Shown here in pieces: positions 7,720 through 16,970 of a stretch of 64,000 nucleotides of DNA; the stretch's first letter is position 1, and each line of letters opens with the position of its first letter. Source of the DNA: Rubrivivax gelatinosus IL144 (GTDB taxonomy: Bacteria; Pseudomonadota; Gammaproteobacteria; Burkholderiales; Burkholderiaceae_C). The DNA lies in NCBI RefSeq assembly GCF_000284255.1, contig NC_017075.1:3038001-3102000 (forward strand), written 5' to 3'. The notes below the pieces were generated by a model. The model was not told where the DNA came from and made no database searches. It saw nothing but the letters and a program-made list of their open reading frames with translations. Made by a program: the position numbers and the translations under genes.

Positions 7720-9132
7720 TCAGGCCGGCACGCGCCGCGCCTGGCGCCCGATCAGCGGCACCATCGCCGCGATGGCCGCCAGCAGGATCACCAGTTCCAG
7801 CAGGTAGACGAAGACGTAGCCGGTGGCCGGGATCGAGATCCAGTGCGTCCACGGGTGCCAGGTGACGAAGGCCTGCACGAGGTCGCGCAGGATGCCGCCC
7901 AGCGCCATCGCCAGACCCGCGGCCGTGGCCTGCACCGCGCCCCAGGCGCCCAGCGCCAGGCCGGCCTGGTTGGGCGGCGCCAGGTTCATCGTCGCCGTCA
8001 GCGTGCCGTGGCCGAACAGGCCGCCGCCGAAGCCGATCAGCGCGACGCCGGCGGCGAAGACGAAGGGCGAGTTCATCGGCGCGGCGATGATGACGAAGAT
8101 GAAGGCCGGGATGCCGACCAGCGCGCCCCAGCAGGCCATGCGGAACGGATCCATGCCGCGGCTCAGCACCTTGGACGCCAGGCCGAAGCCGAACAGGCCG
8201 CCCAGCGCCAGCGTCGCCGTCAGCTTGGTCGTGTCGCCGACCGTCAGCCCCAGCACCTGGCCGCCATAGGGTTCGAGCAGCACGTCTTCCATCGTGAAGG
8301 CCGCGGTGCCCAGGCCGATCGTCAGCAGCCGGCGCACGACCTGGTTGCCGTTGCCGACGAAGTGGCGCCAAGCCTCGACGAAGGACGGATCGTCGTCATG
8401 GCGCTGGGCGCCGCGGCGCGGGTGCCGGCTCTCCTGCTTCCACAGCGCCAGCACGTTGAGGATCATCGTCGTCAGCGCCGCGCCCTGGATCACCTGGATC
8501 AGCTTGGCCGGCGTGAAGTCGGCCAGCAGCCAGCCGAAGAAGAAGGCGCTGACGATGGTGCCCAGAAGCAGCATCACGTACATCAGGCCGACGACCTTGG
8601 GCCGCGCCTCGGGCTCGGCCAAGTCGGTCGCCAGCGCCAGGCCCACGGTCTGCACGGTGTGCATGCCGGCGCCGACGAGCAGGAAGGCGACGGCCGCGCC
8701 GAGCTGGCCGACCCAGGTCGGCAGCGCGCCCGACTCGCCGCCGCCGGACAGCACCAGCAGCGCGAACGGCATCATCGCGAAGCCGCCGAACTGCAGCAGC
8801 GTGCCTTTCCAGATGTAGGGCACGCGGCGCCAGCCCAGCGCCGACTGGTGGTTGTCGGACTTGAAGCCGATCAGCGCCCGGAACGGCGCGAACAGCAGCG
8901 GCAGCGCGACCATCACCGCGACGATCGAGGCCGGCACGCCGAGCTCGACGATCATCACCCGGTTGAGCGTGCCGACGAGCAGCGTCACCGCCATGCCGAC
9001 CGTGATCTGGAACAGCGACAGCCGCAGCAGCCGCGACAGCGGCAACTCGGGAGTCGCCGCGTCGGCGAAGGGCAGGTAGCGGGTTCCGATCCCGGTCCAT
9101 ACCTGCATCAGTTTGCGGCCAATCGTGCTCAT
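7720..9132 (-). CDS. pucC: PucC/BCH-family LH2 assembly protein (MFS-like)
   Basis: The 470-residue polytopic membrane protein has about 12 hydrophobic segments, MFS-like. Family features include 'LPLSRLLRLSLFQITVGMA' near the N-terminus, 'RALIGFKSDNH' and 'GFGGGLFGHGTLTATM'. PucC-type proteins help bacteriochlorophyll delivery and LH2 assembly in the membrane. The ATG at 9132 gives MSTIGRKL; longer versions of the frame read into the divergent lipid-kinase gene and are not credible. The gene faces pucBA instead of following it in the same transcript, so it needs its own promoter in the 9133-9320 region. No clear TGT-N12-ACA site was found there. Confidence 0.92.
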   Translation of the reverse strand: MSTIGRKLMQVWTGIGTRYLPFADAATPELPLSRLLRLSLFQITVGMAVTLLVGTLNRVMIVELGVPASIVAVMVALPLLFAPFRALIGFKSDNHQSALGWRRVPYIWKGTLLQFGGFAMMPFALLVLSGGGESGALPTWVGQLGAAVAFLLVGAGMHTVQTVGLALATDLAEPEARPKVVGLMYVMLLLGTIVSAFFFGWLLADFTPAKLIQVIQGAALTTMILNVLALWKQESRHPRRGAQRHDDDPSFVEAWRHFVGNGNQVVRRLLTIGLGTAAFTMEDVLLEPYGGQVLGLTVGDTTKLTATLALGGLFGFGLASKVLSRGMDPFRMACWGALVGIPAFIFVIIAAPMNSPFVFAAGVALIGFGGGLFGHGTLTATMNLAPPNQAGLALGAWGAVQATAAGLAMALGGILRDLVQAFVTWHPWTHWISIPATGYVFVYLLELVILLAAIAAMVPLIGRQARRVPA

Positions 9133-9240
9133 CGAATCAAGTGCTCCGCCGACGTGGGGCCGGCCTGGACAATCGCCGGAACCTAACCCGTGAAGCGGCG
9201 AAACGGCCTGCTTTTTGTCAAACGGGACGAGACGAGCACG

Positions 9241-9279
9241 CCGCGCGATGACGCGGATCATGGCCGCGTCATCGCGCGG
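9241..9279. repeat. Perfect 16-bp inverted repeat between pucC and the lipid kinase gene
   Basis: CCGCGCGATGACGCGG at 9241-9256 is followed by a 7-base loop and its exact reverse complement at 9264-9279. It lies between divergent start codons (pucC at 9132, kinase at ~9322), without an adjacent T-run. It could be an operator, an attenuating hairpin in the kinase leader or a REP-like unit. Confidence 0.8.
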
Positions 9280-9321
9280 CGAAGAAGCGCCGGGAACAGG
9301 GCTTGCCTGGATGACGCCCAA

Positions 9322-10290
9322 GTGCCCTCCCCCACCCTGACGACCGCCGACGACTCCGCGCCCGCCGCCACGCCCTGGCGGCCGACGGCCTGGCGTTTCG
9401 TCGTCAACGCCGCGTCCGGCCGCCACGACCGCGAGCAGACGCGTGAACGCCTGGAGGGCGCGCTGGCCGCCGCCGGGCAGTCCGGCCGCATCGACTTCGC
9501 GCCCGCCGGCGAGCTGGCCGCGGTCGCCGAACGCGCCGCCACCGAATCGGCGGCCCAGGGCGCGGCACTGGTCGGCGTCGGCGGCGACGGCACGCTCAAC
9601 GCGGTGGCCGACGCCGCCTGGCGCGCCGACGCCGTCTTCGGCGTCGTGCCGCAAGGCACTTTCAACTACTTCGCGCGCTCGCACGGCATCCCGACCGAGC
9701 CCGACGAGGCGCTCGCGGCGCTGTTCTCGGCGCAGCCGCAACCGGTGCAGGTCGGCCGCGTCAACGGCCACGTCTTCCTCGTCAACGCCAGCCTGGGCCT
9801 GTACCCGGACCTGCTGGAAGACCGCGAAGCCTGGAAGTCGCGCCTGGGCCGCAGCCGCCTCGTCGCGCTGGGCGCGGCGCTGGCGACGCTGCTGGGCGAG
9901 CACCGCCGGCTGCGGTTGACGGTGGAAGAAGGCGGGCAGACGCGGCCGGTGCGCACGCAGACGCTGTTCGTCGGTAACAACCGGCTGCAGTTCGAGCAGG
10001 TCGGCCTGCCCGAGGGGCGGGAGGTCGAAAGCGGCCGCATCGGCGCGGTGATGCTGCGCCCGATCGGCAGCTGGCGCATGCTCGGGCTGCTGCTGCGCGG
10101 CGCGCTCGGCCGCCTGGGCGACGCCGACACGGTCGAGTCCTTCGCCTTCGAGCGCATGGTGGTACGGCCTTGGCTGCCCTCGGGCGGGCGCGTCAAGCTA
10201 GCCTACGACGGCGAGGTCGTGCGCGTGAAGCCGCCGGTCGTCTTCGAGGTCGCACCGCGGCCGCTGATGCTGCTGCTGCCGCCGCGCTGA
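9322..10290 (+). CDS. Diacylglycerol/lipid kinase family protein
   Basis: The product is about 322 residues from the GTG at 9322. An in-frame GTG at 9190 would add 44 residues with no family similarity and would run through the 16-bp inverted repeat, so I prefer the shorter form; neither start has a good ribosome site. The nucleotide-binding loop 'VGVGGDGTLNAVADA' and the following 'GVVPQGTFNYFAR' are hallmarks of the DAGK catalytic domain (DgkB/YegS type). The C-terminal half is the usual beta-sandwich of this fold. It probably phosphorylates a lipid at the cytoplasmic membrane; the exact substrate is unknown. The next gene follows after 4 bp, so the two are likely co-transcribed. Confidence 0.85.
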   Translation: MPSPTLTTADDSAPAATPWRPTAWRFVVNAASGRHDREQTRERLEGALAAAGQSGRIDFAPAGELAAVAERAATESAAQGAALVGVGGDGTLNAVADAAWRADAVFGVVPQGTFNYFARSHGIPTEPDEALAALFSAQPQPVQVGRVNGHVFLVNASLGLYPDLLEDREAWKSRLGRSRLVALGAALATLLGEHRRLRLTVEEGGQTRPVRTQTLFVGNNRLQFEQVGLPEGREVESGRIGAVMLRPIGSWRMLGLLLRGALGRLGDADTVESFAFERMVVRPWLPSGGRVKLAYDGEVVRVKPPVVFEVAPRPLMLLLPPR

Positions 10291-10294
10291 GCCG

Positions 10295-11080
10295 ATGAGC
10301 GTGCTGCTGCAGCTCTCGGACCCGCACTTCGGCACCGAGCGCGCACCGGTCGTCGAGGCGCTGGTGGCCTTCGCCCACGCGCTGCGGCCCGACCTCGTCG
10401 TGCTCTCGGGCGACATCACGCAGCGCGCCCGGCGCGCGCAGTTCGCTGCCGCGCGGCGTTTCGTCGACCGGCTGGGCGTGCGCTGTCTGGCGGTGCCGGG
10501 CAACCACGACATCGCGCTGTTCGACCCGGTGGCGAGGCTGATGCGGCCATATGCGGCCTTCCGCCAGGCCTTCGGCGCCGAGCAGTGGGAGCACGAGAGC
10601 GCCGACTGCCTGCTACTGGGCCTGAACACGACCCGCCCCTGGCGTCACAAGAACGGCGAGCTCTCGGCCGCGCAGGTCGAACGCGTGGCCGCGCGCCTGG
10701 CCGGCGCGGCTGCGGCGCAGCTGCGCATCGTCGTCGTGCACCAGCCGGTGGCCGTGCTGCGCGAGGAAGACCGGCGCAACCTGCTGCGCGGCCACGAGCC
10801 GGCGCTGCGCCGCTGGGCCGAGGCCGGTTGCGACCTCGTGCTCGGCGGCCACATCCACCTGCCCTACGTCGTCGCGCTCAAAGGGCTGGCGCGCCCGCTG
10901 TGGGCGGTGCAGGCCGGCACCGCGCTGTCCTCACGCATCCGCGACGGCATCTCCAACTCGGTCAACGTGCTGCGCTGGGACGGCCACCCCGGCGGCAGCT
11001 GCCGCATCGAACGCTGGGACTACGCTTCGGCCGGCGACTTCGTGCGCCACAGCGTCAGCGAGGCGCGGCCCTTGCGCTAG
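10295..11080 (+). CDS. Calcineurin-like metallophosphoesterase
   Basis: The 261-residue protein carries the full metal-binding set: 'SDPHFG' at the N-terminus, 'SGDIT', 'GNHD' and 'GGHIHLP'. This is the class III cyclic-nucleotide-phosphodiesterase-like branch, for which the substrate cannot be read from sequence. No signal peptide is present, so it is cytoplasmic. It sits 4 bp after the lipid kinase and may act with it. Its TAG stop interlocks with that of the convergent diguanylate cyclase gene within a single CTAG. Confidence 0.88.
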   Translation: MSVLLQLSDPHFGTERAPVVEALVAFAHALRPDLVVLSGDITQRARRAQFAAARRFVDRLGVRCLAVPGNHDIALFDPVARLMRPYAAFRQAFGAEQWEHESADCLLLGLNTTRPWRHKNGELSAAQVERVAARLAGAAAAQLRIVVVHQPVAVLREEDRRNLLRGHEPALRRWAEAGCDLVLGGHIHLPYVVALKGLARPLWAVQAGTALSSRIRDGISNSVNVLRWDGHPGGSCRIERWDYASAGDFVRHSVSEARPLR

Positions 11081-13092
11081 GCCACCGCGGCGACGCCGCC
11101 GCCGCGGTGCTTGGCCTGGTAGCAGGCGGCGTCGGCAGCGGCCAGCCACTCCTCGACACTGTGGCCGTCGCGGCTGAACTCGGCGACGCCCAGGCTGGCG
11201 CCGACACGCAGCGTGCGGCCTTCCCAGTCGAGCTCGATCGCGGCGATCGCCTGGGCGACCTTGCGCGCCACGCCCAGCCCCTGGGCGGCGTCGCAGTGCG
11301 GCAGCAGCAGCGCGAACTCGTCGCCGCCGATGCGCGCCGCCGAATCGCTGCTGCGCACGTTGTCCTGGATCGCCGCGGCCACAAGCTGCAGCATCGCGTC
11401 GCCGGCGGCGTGGCCGGAGCTGTCGTTGATCGGCTTGAACTGGTCCAGGTCGATCATCACGACGGTCGCCGGGCGATGGTCGCCGTCGATGCCGGCACGG
11501 GCATCGAGCACCTGCTGCACGGCGGTGAAGAAGCCGTCCCGGTTGAGCAGGCTGGTCAGCGGGTCGTGGCGCGCGGCGTACTCCAGCCGCTGGCGCGCGT
11601 CGATCTGGCCGCTGATGTCGTACATGCACCAGATCGCGCCGGCGGCCGGATCCTCGGCGTCGACCGGGCGGGCGCGCAGCCGGCTCCAGAACGGCGGCCC
11701 CTCGCGGCCGACGAGGCGCCACTCGCCTTCGTAGACCTCGCCGCGATCGAAGGCATCCGCGGCGGCGCGGCGCATCGCCTCGTCGTCGACGGCGGTAGCG
11801 AAGATGATCTCGGTGGCCTGGCCGACGAGATGCGACTCGTCGCGCCCGATCAGCCGGCAGACCTCGGCGCTGACGAGCTGGAAGCGACCGTCGCGCTCGA
11901 AGGCCAGCCCCACCGGCGAGGCCGCGAGCACCGAGCCCAGCCGGCGCAGCACGACGGCGCGCGCCTCCTCGGCGCGCATGCGTTCGACCGCGGCCTGGCG
12001 CAGCGTCGCCGCCAGACGGCCGATCTCGCCGTCGGCCTCGGGCCATTCGGTGCGCTGATCGCCAGCGATCAGGCGTGCCGCGCGCCGCTGCAGCCGGTCC
12101 AGCGGCTGCAGCTGCTGCGCCAGGAACCAGACCATCAGCGCCGCCATCGCCACCGAGAACACGGCGCCGACCTCCAGCGCCTCGATGCGCGCCTCGCGCA
12201 ACGGTGCCTGCAGCAGCGCCCGCGGCAGGATGCGCCAGACCTGCCAGCCGGTCTCGGGTTCGCCGGCCATCGCGACGAGCTCTTCGTCCCCGGACCAGGC
12301 GCCGGCATGCGCCGACAGCGGCCGTCCGGCGCGCAGCCAGCGCTCGTACGCGGGCGCCAGGCGCGGCTCGGCGGACACCTCGCGCAGCACGCGGCTGCGG
12401 TCAGGGTGCGAGACGATGCGACCGTTGGCATCGGTGACGACGGTCACCTCCTCGTCCTCCACGTCATCGTCCATCGGGTCGTCCAGATCGGCAGCCAGGC
12501 CGCCGTCGACCAAGGGCATCGAGCCGAACAGCACGCCGTAGACGCGGCCATCGTCGGCCAGCAGCGGATGGGCGAGGACGACGACGGGCTTGGGCACGAC
12601 CACGCCGACCATCGGACTGGAGATCACCGGCAGCCGGGTGCGCAGAGCGCGCTCGAAGGTCGACTTGCCGGCCACCGAAGCCTGGGGCCCGGTCAAGCCG
12701 TCCGCGGTCATCGCGAGCAGGATCGCCCCGTCGGCATCGGCGAGCGCGACAACGCTGAAGAAGGCCTGCAAGGACGTCTGCGTGCGGAAGAACTCGTTGC
12801 GCTGCCGTGCGTCGGCCATCATCGACGGCGTGACGAAGGTCGCGGTCGCCGACAGCGCACGCTGCATCGTGCGCACGCGACGGCTGACGACGTCGGCACT
12901 GCGCTGCACCTCGACCTGCTGCTGCTGCTCGACCGTCGTCTCGATGTGCTGCTCGGCGACACGCACCATCTGCGTCAGCGTCAGCGCGATGGAGGTGAAC
13001 AGCACCAGCGTCGAGCCGACGGCCAGCCGCGCCTTCAGCGTCGGCAGCCAGCGCGCGACAAAGCCGCCGCGGCGCCCCACCGCCGCGTCCAC
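11077..13092 (-). CDS. Membrane diguanylate cyclase with periplasmic sensor, PAS and GGDEF domains
   Basis: About 671 residues if GTG 13092 is the start; upstream extension gives only a low-complexity Arg/Pro-rich sequence, so the start is uncertain. A membrane helix ('STLVLFTSIALTLTQMV') is followed by a periplasmic Cache-like region, a second helix ('VGAVFSVAMAALMVWFLAQ') leading into a HAMP-like segment, a PAS domain and a C-terminal GGDEF domain. The active site is 'RIGGDEFALLL', and RSSD five residues before GGDEF is an intact inhibitory I-site. It should make cyclic di-GMP in response to an extracytoplasmic cue, with product feedback. No EAL domain is present. Confidence 0.88.
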   Translation of the reverse strand: MDAAVGRRGGFVARWLPTLKARLAVGSTLVLFTSIALTLTQMVRVAEQHIETTVEQQQQVEVQRSADVVSRRVRTMQRALSATATFVTPSMMADARQRNEFFRTQTSLQAFFSVVALADADGAILLAMTADGLTGPQASVAGKSTFERALRTRLPVISSPMVGVVVPKPVVVLAHPLLADDGRVYGVLFGSMPLVDGGLAADLDDPMDDDVEDEEVTVVTDANGRIVSHPDRSRVLREVSAEPRLAPAYERWLRAGRPLSAHAGAWSGDEELVAMAGEPETGWQVWRILPRALLQAPLREARIEALEVGAVFSVAMAALMVWFLAQQLQPLDRLQRRAARLIAGDQRTEWPEADGEIGRLAATLRQAAVERMRAEEARAVVLRRLGSVLAASPVGLAFERDGRFQLVSAEVCRLIGRDESHLVGQATEIIFATAVDDEAMRRAAADAFDRGEVYEGEWRLVGREGPPFWSRLRARPVDAEDPAAGAIWCMYDISGQIDARQRLEYAARHDPLTSLLNRDGFFTAVQQVLDARAGIDGDHRPATVVMIDLDQFKPINDSSGHAAGDAMLQLVAAAIQDNVRSSDSAARIGGDEFALLLPHCDAAQGLGVARKVAQAIAAIELDWEGRTLRVGASLGVAEFSRDGHSVEEWLAAADAACYQAKHRGGGVAAVA

Positions 13093-13273
13093 CGATTCAC
13101 CCGCTGCCAACGAAGATCCTGCCGACTCGTCCCGCACCCGCCGCCCCCGCGCGACACCGACGGCGTGGCGCCAGGATGGCGCACGCCCGGACGCGATTCT
13201 GGTCGGCCGGCGCAGCGCCGCAGCAACGAAAAGACGGGAGGCGACCGCCCATCTCGGCGCCGAACGCGCCCGC

Positions 13274-14640
<1,367 letters not shown>

Positions 14641-14648
<8 letters not shown>

Positions 14649-15573
14649 AAGCGAGGGCGCGACGGTTGGCCCGCGGCAGCGCCCGGGCCCGGGCACGGCG
14701 CGCCCGCTGCGCCGTGCCCTCGGCTGGGCGATCGTCGTCGCCGGCGCCGCGTTCTCGCTGCACGCCGTCTGGCGCGAGGTGATCTCGGGCCGGGCGGCGG
14801 TCGAGCATGCGTTCTACGGCGGCCTGTTCGCGGCGCTGGCCACCGCGCTGGGCGCGCTGCCGGCGCTGCTGCGCCATGGCGCCGAGCCGCGCATGCGCGA
14901 CGCGATGCTGGGCTTCGGCGCCGGCGTGATGCTGGCCGCGTGCTCGTTCTCGCTGATCGTGCCGGCGCTGGCCGCGGCGCGTGCCGCCGGCGCCGGCATC
15001 AGCGGCTCGGGCATGCAGGTGGCGGCGGCGCTGCTCATCGGCGCCGGAGCGCTGATGGCGCTGGAGCGCTGGCTGCCGCACGACTACTTCGAGTTCGCCT
15101 CGCCCAGCGCCGCCGGCGGCCTGGACTCGCGGCAGCTCAAACGCGTCTGGCTCTTCGTCACCGCGGTGGCGCTGCACAACGTGCCCGAAGGCCTGGCGAT
15201 CGGCACCGCGTTCGGCGGCGGCCTCGCCGAGGGTCAGGCGCTGGCGGCCGGCATCGCGATCCAGGACGTGCCCGAAGGCCTGGTGATCGCGATGGCGCTG
15301 CGCGGTGTCGGCTACCGGCCGGGCTTCGCGGTGGCGCTGGGCGCGCTGTCGGGGCTGGTCGAGCCGGTCGCCGCGGTCGGCGGCGCGCTCGTCGTCGCCC
15401 ATGCCGCGATCGTGCTGCCCTGGGGGCTGGCGTTCGCTGCCGGCGCGATGCTCTTCGTCATCGGCCACGAGGTCGTGCCCGAGTCGCACCGCGGCGGCCA
15501 CCCGCGGCTCGCGACGGCCGGGCTGATCCTCGGCTTCGCGCTGATGATGATGCTGGACACGACGCTGGGCTGA
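14641..15573 (+). CDS. ZIP-family divalent metal transporter
   Basis: About 310 residues from GTG 14641, which overlaps the catalase stop by 8 bp in another frame, implying translational coupling. Eight or so membrane segments are visible. The metal-binding signatures of ZIP proteins appear in two helices, 'ALHNVPEGLAIGTAFGGG' and 'AIQDVPEGLVIAMAL', and a third helix has 'FVIGHEVVPESH'. ZIP transporters import Zn, Mn or Fe. Overlap with a manganese catalase makes Mn supply an attractive role, but this is inference from context. Confidence 0.88.
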
Positions 15574-15631
15574 GCGCCGACGCGGTCTTGCGCGGCAGCG
15601 CCAGAATCGCGGGGACAACGGAGACCCCGAG

Positions 15632-16333
15632 ATGACGCTGCAAGACTTCCCGATCACCACCAAGTGGCCGCCCCGGCACCCCGAGCGGCTGCAGCTGTAT
15701 TCGCTGCCGACGCCCAACGGCGTCAAGGTCTCGATCATGCTCGAGGAGACCGGCCTGCCCTACGAGGTGCACCGCGTGTCCTTCGACAACCAGGACCAGC
15801 TCTCGCCCGAGTTCCTGTCGCTGAACCCGAACAACAAGATCCCGGCGATCCTCGACCCCGACGGCCCGGGCGGCAAGCCGCTGGCGCTGTTCGAGTCGGG
15901 CGCGATCCTGCTGTACCTGGCCGAGAAGACCGGCCAGTGCCTGCCGCGCGACCCGGCCGCCAAGTGGCAGACCGTGCAGTGGCTGATGTTCCAGATGGGC
16001 GGGGTCGGGCCGATGTTCGGCCAGCTCGGCTTCTTCCACAAGTTCGCCGGCAAGGACTGGGAAGACAAGCGCCCGCGCGAGCGCTACGCCAGCGAGTCGC
16101 GCCGGCTGCTCGCCGTGCTCGACGGCCACCTCGCGGCCCGCGCCTGGATGATGGGCGACGAGTTCACGATCGCCGACATCGCGATCTTCCCGTGGGTCAA
16201 CAACCTCGTCGGCTTCTACGACGCCGGCGACCTGGTCGGCTTCAGCGGCTTCGCCAACGTGCAGCGGGTGCTCGAAGCCTTCATGAACCGGCCGGGCGTG
16301 GCGCGCGGCATGAAGGTGCCGGCGACGCGCTGA
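15632..16333 (+). CDS. YfcG/YghU-type glutathione S-transferase (disulfide reductase)
   Basis: The 233-residue protein has an N-terminal thioredoxin-like domain with 'YSLPTPNGVKVSIMLEE' and 'LNPNNKIPAI', the signatures of the YfcG/YghU subgroup, in which Thr/Asn near the N-terminus rather than Cys or Ser handles glutathione. 'LFESGAILLYLAEK' is the glutathione gamma-glutamyl contact. The C-terminal domain is all helical. Enzymes of this group reduce disulfides with glutathione in the cytoplasm. A second member begins at 63848. The gene stands alone, convergent with the FixJ-type regulator gene. Confidence 0.88.
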   Translation: MTLQDFPITTKWPPRHPERLQLYSLPTPNGVKVSIMLEETGLPYEVHRVSFDNQDQLSPEFLSLNPNNKIPAILDPDGPGGKPLALFESGAILLYLAEKTGQCLPRDPAAKWQTVQWLMFQMGGVGPMFGQLGFFHKFAGKDWEDKRPRERYASESRRLLAVLDGHLAARAWMMGDEFTIADIAIFPWVNNLVGFYDAGDLVGFSGFANVQRVLEAFMNRPGVARGMKVPATR

Positions 16334-16343
16334 GCGCGGCGCC

Positions 16344-16970
16344 TCAGCCTTCGACCGAGGCCACCATGCGCGCCAGCTCGGCCACCGAGCCGGCTTCCAT
16401 CTTGGCCATGATCGACGCGCGGTAGGCCTCGACCGTCTTCACCGACAGCTCCAGCTCCCAGGCCACGGTCTTGTTCAGCTTGCCGGCGAGGATGCCGTCG
16501 AGCACCTCGCGTTCGCGCCGGCCCAGGCGCGCCAGGCGCTCCTCGATCGTGCGCCGGCGCGTCTGCCGCGCCAGCGTCTCGCGCGAGAGCTCGATCGCCG
16601 CGGCGACGCGGTCCAGCAGGTACTGCTCCTGGAACGGCTTCTCGATGAAGTCGTAGGCCCCGGCCTTCAGCGCCTCCACCGCCATCGGCACGTCGCCGTG
16701 GCCGGTGACGACGAGGATGGGCAGCGGGAAGTCGCGTTCGGCCAGCCGGCGCTGCAGCTCCAGCCCGCTCATGCCCGGCATGCGCACGTCCAGCACCAGC
16801 GCGCCGGGGCGCTGGGCTTCGCGCGGCGGCAGCGCGGCGAGGAACTCGTCGGCCCCGGCGTAGCAGGCTGAGTCCAGCCCGACCGAGGCGAACAGGAACT
16901 GCATCGAGCGGCGCATCGCGTCGTCGTCGTCGACGACCAGGATCAGCGGCGTGTCTTCGGCGGCACTCAT
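16344..16970 (-). CDS. FixJ/TtrR-type response regulator
   Basis: The 208-residue protein has a receiver domain (acidic pocket 'VVDDDDAMR', phospho-accepting Asp61 in 'LVLDVRMPG', 'VTGHGDVPMAVEALKAGA', 'IEKPF') and a LuxR/FixJ helix-turn-helix at ~145-195 ('LGRREREVLDGILAGKLNK'). Its start overlaps the stop of the sensor kinase gene as ATGA, so it is surely the partner. It should activate target genes when phosphorylated; the adjacent five-haem cytochrome gene is the obvious candidate. Confidence 0.93.
   Translation of the reverse strand: MSAAEDTPLILVVDDDDAMRRSMQFLFASVGLDSACYAGADEFLAALPPREAQRPGALVLDVRMPGMSGLELQRRLAERDFPLPILVVTGHGDVPMAVEALKAGAYDFIEKPFQEQYLLDRVAAAIELSRETLARQTRRRTIEERLARLGRREREVLDGILAGKLNKTVAWELELSVKTVEAYRASIMAKMEAGSVAELARMVASVEG

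Noticed and set aside
7298..8371. Minus-strand frame through the pucA-pucC gap into pucC
   Set aside because: Off-frame shadow of pucC with no motif; the pucC terminator lies inside it.
9190..9321. 44-residue N-terminal extension of the lipid kinase
   Set aside because: It would run through the 16-bp inverted repeat and shows no family similarity; the kinase domain is complete without it.
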